Below are positions 57,257-64,000 of a stretch of 64,000 nt of DNA, piece after piece. Every line of letters begins with the position of its first letter. Positions within the stretch are counted from its first letter, which is position 1. The stretch lies in the NCBI GenBank assembly GCA_963966185.1, contig CAWZYM010000174.1, positions 325,001-389,000 of the forward strand. The letters are read 5' to 3'. The position numbers were made by a program, and so were the translations under genes. The notes below the pieces were generated by a model. That model worked only from the letters and a program-made list of their open reading frames with translations. It did not search any database and was not told the DNA's origin. This DNA comes from Rhabditoides inermis (Eukaryota; Nematoda; Chromadorea; Rhabditida; Rhabditidae).

Positions 57257-58185
57257 TTGATCAGTGTATCACGACACTATAACTGATATGGATATCGATC
57301 AGGTTCCGAGAGAGAAACAACACAAACCACAAACGCAACATAGAGCGGCATGATAATCCGATAATAAGATCTTTGCCACACGTGGTTGAAAGTATTTATT
57401 TTAAAATGCTAAACACCACAGCTATTCTCTGGTCTGTAACGTGTTTCGGTTCACTCTACACTGGCTGACAAAACAATACAATACGAGTGGGAGAAGGGAT
57501 AACATTGGGTTAGAACCTACGATTTTAACCTACGCTTTACAATAACACGGTGATTAGTGGTAGATGTGTATAGTTATCGCGAATATTTGCGGTTCTACTT
57601 TTTCTGTCGTTTTCTGCCGGTGCCTAACTTTTATATAGTTTTTTGAAAAAGGGAACTGTTGGTGATCGGGCTAAAAAACAACATATACACAGCCGGAACA
57701 ATCTGTTCAAAACATGAATCACTTCCCTTTTACCCTATATATGTACCTCCCCCGTAGGATTCGGTGAACACATCTGATACGTCACTAGTTACTAGTTGGT
57801 TGCCCTTTGTATGTACCGTAACCTGTTATATGTGATTATCTGAATCACATCGGATATAGAATGGTATGATAACTAACATCAATGTATGTATGTGGAGAGG
57901 ATACGATTGTGAAGTAGTACAAAAAACACTTTGTGTTCTTTTTACCTCGCCTCTACACCCGATTGTTTCAATTCAACAGAAGTCGTCGTTGTGACATATG
58001 ACAAATTTCAACAAATGAGCGACGAATGCGATAATTAATACACACATATTTATTAATTTATTAATTAATTACCAGTTTCTCATGTCCGGGTGAGTGAGCA
58101 AGTGGGGGAAACGCAAGCACGTATACGATTGAGGCAAACGAGCACATAGGTGAATGCGACTATATAAATGTTCGAGCTCTTCTGT
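56556..58185. other. Spacer between paralog B and the PAF-AH-like gene
   Basis: Holds the upstream region of paralog B, the SINE tail fragment (~56698), a GA tract (~57222-57254) and the 3' region of the lipase gene with AATAAA on the minus strand near 58050. No gene is seen. Confidence 0.5.
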
Positions 58186-58584
58186 CTAAAACACGCATCC
58201 ACTAGTATCCAGATCGGTCCCGCGCATCGCAAAGTCGCCATACTTCTCCACCAGATCCTCCTCCGTCGAGGGGGCGTGGCTTGCGGAGGCGGAGCGAAGA
58301 AACGCGATCGTCATCTCGATCGCCGCGTCTCCGGTGCGGATCGGGTCCGTCTCGCCCTGGAAAGATGATCGTTGAACCGATCGATAATCGATCAATCGAT
58401 CGATAATCGATCGATACCTGCATGCCCATGCGCTTTCCGATGATGGGGCGGGTGAGGAAGGCAAAGTCGGAGAACGACTGGTGCACAGCGTCGCTGGATG
58501 AGGGAATTTCTCTCTCTCTCTCTCTCCCTCTTTCCCTCCCTCCCTCTCTCCCCTCTCCCTCTCCTCTCCCTCTCCCTCTCTTCT

Positions 58585-58634
<50 letters not shown>

Positions 58635-61235
58635 TTTCCCTCCCTCTCCTCTCTCCCCCTCTCCCTCTCTTCTTCTCTCTCTCCCTCTCCCTCCCTCTCT
58701 CTCTTCCTCTCTCTCACTCTCCCTCTGTCTCCCTCTCCCTCCCTCTCTCTCTCCCTTCATCTCTCACTCTCCCTTCATCTCTCTCTCCTCTTTCTCTCTT
58801 CCCCTCTCTCTCTCTCTCTCTCCCTCTCACCGGAAAGTGACGATCTCCCTCCTCCCCCCTCCGTCCACTCTCTCCATCCTCGCCACGTTCTCCTTCCACT
58901 GGAATCGACCCGCATTCAGGAAGAGCGTCGGCACTTGGCACCTGAACAGGTTTCAACGATACCTACACGTTTCCACGCTTCTATGAAACTCTGAGAATTG
59001 AAATGTGTTCAATGCAAGGAATATGCTACTATCAAAATATTTGGAAAATGTTTTTGAATGTTGGTGTTTCAAACCGAGAGATTTCAGAGTATCTGAATAG
59101 GGCAGCTGAATAGTAATTCACTGATACTGTTCATTAAAATATTAGGACAAAACATTGTTCGGCAGTACGTATCACGCCGTTATCAAGTGCAGCGTATCAA
59201 TGACGATGCTAGTGGATCAATGATGAATATTGTGATATAATAAATCGATAACTAACCGTTCGAACATCTCCTTATCCATCGGCATCATCCAACCGTCGAA
59301 CACAACGGCCGCCTAGATAATAAATTAATGAAGTAATCGATAATCGATCAATAATATAATATTAAACTACCTGGAAGTCTGTGGAGAATGCGCATGCGGC
59401 AAGGGCGGTGGCGCCGCCGAATGAGTGGCCCATGATAGAGGCGGCTGAGATACGGAGACGACCCTGGAAGAGGGGTATGTACGTCTTCAGAAAAAAACAG
59501 ACACCTTTCAGAAAGTGCATGGAATGTGACCAAGACATGTGAAAAGTGAGACTGGACAACAATAATTCGACAGTATGGTTCATAAGTTTCTCCACTCTTC
59601 AGAAAGTGCATAAGACGTGACCCTGGTTCCCTGGAAGGAGTCTGGACATCAGGTATAGATTTCTTCAAAGAGATAGTTGGGGGCATTGTACATTTGACTA
59701 CAGAAATGAAGATACTCATTTTCCGTGCGGGACCACGCACCGGGCAAACAGTGACAATGATCTCTTACCCCTCCAATTGCGTCCAGAAATGAGCATGCGC
59801 TTACAAAATTGCAGCCTACGAGATAATTTTCACAGACAGCCCGGTGTGTGGTCCCGCACGGAAAATGAGTGTCTTCATTTCTGTAGTCAAATGCACAGAG
59901 GCCCCAACTATCTCCCAGAATAAAACTATATGTGGGCTCTTCCTTTTGGAACCATTTGTGATTGACGCATCAGCCTTTTGCCATTATGGCTCATACGCTT
60001 CAAATCTTCCTCAAAACTAAGCCATGCGATCTACTAACAATTTTTTTCACTTTTTCTCCTTCTAATGACGCTCCCACGAACATTCACAGTTTTGGTTATG
60101 TACGTTTCTACGCTTCTATGAAACTCCGAAATTTTAAAGTGTGTTCAGTTCCAGGAGTGTGCTACGATCAACATGGGAACCCACTCATTACCGAGCCAGC
60201 AGTACCTTGAACTGTTTCCAGTTGAAGTGCTCTCCGGCGAGTATCCGCTTGTCGTCGGGGCCTCCGATCTGTCCGAGATTCATCTCCTCCAACACGTGCA
60301 GAGTGCGCACAGCCTCGGCCACTCGCTTGTGCAGCTGGAACAGATAGGGACGATTGTGATAAAAGCGATTCGATGACTATCACGACACGATACAACACGC
60401 GCCGATCTTTTTTAAACAGAAATTGAATTCGGGTATGTATTGTGCGATTACCTTCATATTGTTTCACCAAATGTGGCATCAGAAACTGATACGCTTCACT
60501 TTCACCACAACCACAAACACGTGTACTATGGAAACATGCGAGCACATCACAACACCTAGACACACCTGCGCGTTGCGATATGTGCGCGTCTGGAACACCT
60601 CTTTAGATTATAGCCCCGCCCACTCCTCCTCCTCCTCCTCTCGCTCGGCCCAATCCCGCAAAGCCCCGCCCCCTCTCGCCCCGCCCACCTGCTTGTTCCT
60701 GAGGTCGTACTCGTTGTCGGCGGGCTGCAGCAGCCGCATCTCCACCGGTTTCTCCGTCCGCCCGTCCGGCTGCAGGCGATACGTCCACGCCGCCGATCGG
60801 TCCCTAGACCACGCCCACTTAGGCCACGCCCACTTAGATCCTAACTTAGATCACGCCCATTTCTTTAATTATCCGATGATAAGTTTCACCGTGTCAGTAA
60901 AAAAAACTAATAATTCAACTGATATACGTTTCAAGAAAACAAACTGCGCAACAATGGTTGAGAAACTCCTAAACCAAAATCTCACCTATGCTCAATAGCA
61001 GCGACCACATAGCCATAACTCGCCACCGAAGCGCAGAAAGTGGAGTAGAAGTGGCGGCAGCCTGCAATACGGTAATACCGTCACCCGATTCACAATACCG
61101 TACCTGCGAGTCCGTGGGAGTAGACGACGACTGGGAACTCGGTGGGGGCGGAGTTGGGAAGGTGCTGAGCGGAGGAGGAGCCAGCGAGAGAGGAGGAGGA
61201 GGAGGGCGAGGGGGAGGAGAGGTGCTGGAGGAGGG

Positions 61236-61272
<37 letters not shown>

Positions 61273-61279
61273 CTATTCA

Positions 61280-61323
<44 letters not shown>

Positions 61324-61924
61324 CTGATCCGACTGTGATGTGTGCATGGTAGACTGCGACCCGGCCAGAGGACGCTCCCACAATGCCGGCGCGCTGAAAG
61401 GGACGACGATACGTTTCCACACGTTCACGATACGTTTCACGGATAGTGTAAAACTGTTGAATGCATGTTTTATACAATGTTTCCTTTGCCATGACGTGTC
61501 ATTTTCAAGTTCAATACCGCTAACAATCAGTAACCACTTTCAAACTTGGGGAGAGATTGCGTTTCATGGATAGTGTAAAACTGTTGAATGCATGCTACTA
61601 TAATACGATGTTGTATAAAGTAGTTAAGTGAATAACCGATCACAAACATCAACCACTTTCAAACTACCGTGCACCTACAGTAATCCAGTTCCATCTACAG
61701 TACCCACCGCTTCTCGCCGACCACCCAATCGGTCATCAGCTGCATCTTGCGCGGCGACGACTTCAGGTAGCTGGCCAGACCGCTGAAAAGGGTATACTGT
61801 AAGTATTCGTATACGGTAGCTACAGTACTCACTGCAAGTACTCCTTGCGCGGCAGCCACACCGGACGGTCAGAGTCGGAGATGTGAGTGTTGTCCTAGGC
61901 AACATAGAGAGAGAATGAGTGAAT

Positions 61925-61971
<47 letters not shown>

Positions 61972-62108
61972 CGTACCGGATCAACAGGATAGAACACGCG
62001 CAGGAAGACCCCGTTGTCCCCATCTGGCTGATCAGCTAGCATGAGGTCCGCGCAGCCGACCCGGTAGCCCCCGCACCCCAACAGAGGCAGAGACGAGGAA
62101 CCACCCAT
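58186..62108 (-). CDS. Platelet-activating factor acetylhydrolase-like lipase (PAF-AH II/plasma type family)
   Basis: About 440 residues in some 14 exons, start 62108, stop TAG 58186-58188. It hydrolyses the sn-2 acetyl or short oxidised acyl group of phospholipids in this family. Landmarks are GYRVGCADLM and FLRVFYPVDP (N-terminal family signature), YLHGLASYL, PVVVYSHGLAG (oxyanion region), GHSFGGATALA (nucleophile serine), FDGWMMPMDKE (catalytic aspartate) and VHQSFSDFAF (catalytic histidine). The complete triad implies an active enzyme. The length matches the animal family. The start MGGSSSL fits N-myristoylation, as in the intracellular PAF-AH II, and no signal peptide follows it. A serine-rich, low-complexity insert (HLSSPSPSSSSS...) precedes the PVVVYSHG strand. 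The ATG follows TTCCAGGC, so an upstream exon or leader is likely. Family assignment is firm; exact exon edges around the 60.5-60.9 kb segment are less sure. Confidence 0.88.
58510..58828. repeat. CT/CCCT-rich microsatellite in a lipase gene intron
   Basis: About 320 bases of CTCTCT, CCCTCT and CTCCCT mixtures between the exons at ~58430-58510 and ~58829-58940. Confidence 0.9.
59616..59960. repeat. Inverted repeat in a lipase gene intron
   Basis: The left arm (~59616-59745, with GACTACAGAAATGAAGA and TTCCGTGCGGGACCACGC) pairs with ~59835-59960 (GTGTGTGGTCCCGCACGGAA and TCTTCATTTCTGTAGTC). The spacer is ~90 bases, arms ~125 bases with mismatches. No ORF. Confidence 0.75.
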
Positions 62109-62490
62109 GCCTGGAAGGAGAGTGTGTTTATTGGAGTGCGGAGAACCATTCTCACGCGCGCAAACGTGTCCGATTGTTTACGTAGCTTACATTACAATAC
62201 AATGTGATATGCATGATAGGTATTCATAGAGCGATAGGTATTTATAGAGCGCGAGTAGACACAACATGGTATGTTATGGCTTATGTATAGTCTATTCCAA
62301 TGCGCGGGTATATTCAGAAACATTTCACGTACGAAAAGGAGAAAGAAGAAAACATCTGCAGAAGCATACACCCAGTACCCAGTAAAGCGGAATCGAATTT
62401 CGCATTTCGCAATCACCTGCTACGAAATCAAAGAGAGAGGTGTGAAGAACAAAATTGTATTATGCATCTGCGGCAGGGAGGGGGAGAGAG

Positions 62491-62537
<47 letters not shown>

Positions 62538-63094
62538 GGAAAGAGAGAGAGAGAAGCGTTCTTACATGTCCAGAGACGACTGAAGGCGTTAGTCACGACC
62601 TGACAAGATGAGGTCACAGCACCCATAGCAGGGCGCGAGCACCACTCTCCGTTGAAACAGGGAGAGGAATGATAGAAGAGAGTGAGTGAGAGTGAGGCAA
62701 TAGCACAGAGCACACTATCACTGCACACGGAAATCGTCATCGTCGCGAAAGACAAAATGCATATCCGATAAACACAACGGATTTGCTGGATTGGATTTTC
62801 TGGGATTAACGGATGTCATACATTGAAAGAAACCTTATCTGAAAACAGACCGCTCCAAATTCCATTTTTTGAAGATCATGAAATTATGTAAAGTTATTGT
62901 GTTTTGGTATTCTTTTAGGAGCGTAGGTCATAGTATCGTAGTTTATTCGTGAAATTTTGAAAGCTCCTTGAAGAACGGAACGAGGGCAAATAGCCGAGAG
63001 GAGAAAATTGAAAAAAAACATCGGGGCATGCGAGACAGAAAACGCGTCCGAAATGCGCCGTCCCTCATGTTTATTACCCCATGATGAAAGAACG

Positions 63095-63135
<41 letters not shown>

Positions 63136-63872
63136 ACTATGCATAGCGTATTGCCTACGCAAATGAACCCTAGAAGGCCTAGAAAATGCGGATAGCCGAA
63201 TATGAGAAGAGAATCAAAATGGCGCGATGTCAAGACAGTAAAAGAAACAAATGATCAGAAAAGAGATAACATTGCAGCGATTAGAAAAGAACAGAGACTA
63301 CAGCGTAGGCGAGCGGCATACTTTGGTATTGTGAGAGAGAAAGAGAGAGAGAGAGAGATAGAGATAGAGAGAGAGAGAGATCGCGTGAGTGGCGGCTGCT
63401 CGCTGCTAAAGGATTTCGCTACGCGAGATTCGCGGACTCCCACTCACTCAGACTCACTAGAGAATAGTTGGACGCTAGAAGAGTACTCTAGCCGCTATCT
63501 CCTATCAAGCCTCGGGACCTCGGGTTCATTTCACGCGCCTATATTTGTCATGCGCAGAGAGAGAGAAAGGCATCTCCAGGGAAAGGCGCTAGACAAAGAC
63601 GAGAGAGCGTGGCAATTCAGAGCTCCGAGTCGCCAAAAACACATCAGGGAATTGGTGGTCCAAGGTTTCGAGGCAAAATTGATGCGAGACACGACAATGG
63701 CGACTTTCGGAAGGAACACGAATTGCGGCTGGAGGGAAGGAAACGTCTTTCCGACAACAAGCCAATTGACGAATAATTCGCGGGAGGCTTCCCCCAGGGC
63801 TGAGAATGGAAATTCACGCGTTTTTATCTGTGCTATGGGGTGAGAGGCTAGCTAAAATGCGTTCTCTCCCCC

Positions 63873-63908
<36 letters not shown>

Positions 63909-64000
63909 TCGCGATCAATAGGTGTACACGGTAGTAGCCGGCTGTCAGCGCTTGTTGGACCAACACACAATTAAATACGGCCCGTTCGCTTTCCTTCTTT
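62109..64000. other. Upstream region of the lipase gene and right end of the window
   Basis: No complete gene is supported. A minus-strand open segment at ~62590-62743 (MTISVCSDSVLCAIASLSL..., hydrophobic start) might be an upstream exon or separate small exon, but its phase does not clearly join the exon starting at 62108. Several GA tracts occur (62490-62560, 63095-63131, 63331-63380). The last 800 bases show nothing recognisable. Confidence 0.35.

Noticed and set aside
62590..62743. Signal-peptide exon of the PAF-AH-like gene
   Set aside because: The open segment is hydrophobic, but no donor joins it in frame to the exon at 62108, which has its own ATG with a myristoylation-like context. 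Kept only as a possible upstream exon.
63202..63843. 213-codon open frame at the right end
   Set aside because: Crosses a GA microsatellite, shows no domain, and codon use is unlike the real exons.

Overview
The window is nuclear DNA from a multicellular animal. Genes are split into many short exons with GT..AG introns, acceptors are mostly short TTTTCAG-type, and several start codons sit directly after a TTTCAG-like acceptor, as expected for trans-spliced leader genes. The mix of divergent SLC17-type transporters, a GlyR/GluCl-like chloride channel, a short Nanos zinc finger and a divergent GSK3-like kinase, together with introns full of TACGGTA/TACTGTA motifs, suggests a nematode or a close ecdysozoan relative. 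That assignment is inference. Exons are fairly GC-rich; introns and spacers carry very many GA/CT microsatellites, palindromic foldback elements and tRNA-derived SINEs.

Left third (1-22.7 kb): a Cys-loop chloride channel subunit (323-12330, +), a PAP2-type phospholipid phosphatase (13029-15151, +) and a putative SAM methyltransferase (15486-18511, +) lie head to tail. The last two are close enough to be an operon candidate. A small lysine/aspartate-rich tail-anchored protein is nested on the opposite strand in a methyltransferase intron. On the minus strand follow a GSK3-family kinase (18850-20862) and a Nanos-type zinc-finger protein (21196-22678).

Middle (22.7-31.6 kb): three paralogous genes of an unrecognised ~133-residue family with six conserved cysteines and an N-myristoylation-like start (two on +, one on -) share a conserved upstream block. 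Next comes the first of a cluster of SLC17/MFS-like transporters (26761-31555, -). The spacer to 35.3 kb holds a decayed LINE reverse-transcriptase tail and a foldback element.

Transporter array (35.3-56.6 kb): one complete + strand gene (35349-40782), two minus paralogs (41153-46135 and 49581-56555) and, between them, a copy of only the C-terminal half of the + gene (46618-48890). The arrangement is explained by a recent tandem duplication of an ~8 kb unit (38361 to ~46404) with SINE fragments at the junction. The copies have since been changed by a ~1 kb GAGGGA-type expansion that replaced an intron donor, a ~1.9 kb TTCTC-type array, a foldback element and small insertions.

Right end (56.6-64 kb): a spacer with no visible gene, then a platelet-activating-factor acetylhydrolase-like lipase (58186-62108, -) with the GHSFGG nucleophile motif and an N-myristoylation-like start. 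The last 1.9 kb has no convincing complete gene. All gene models were spliced by eye; exon edges are therefore predictions.
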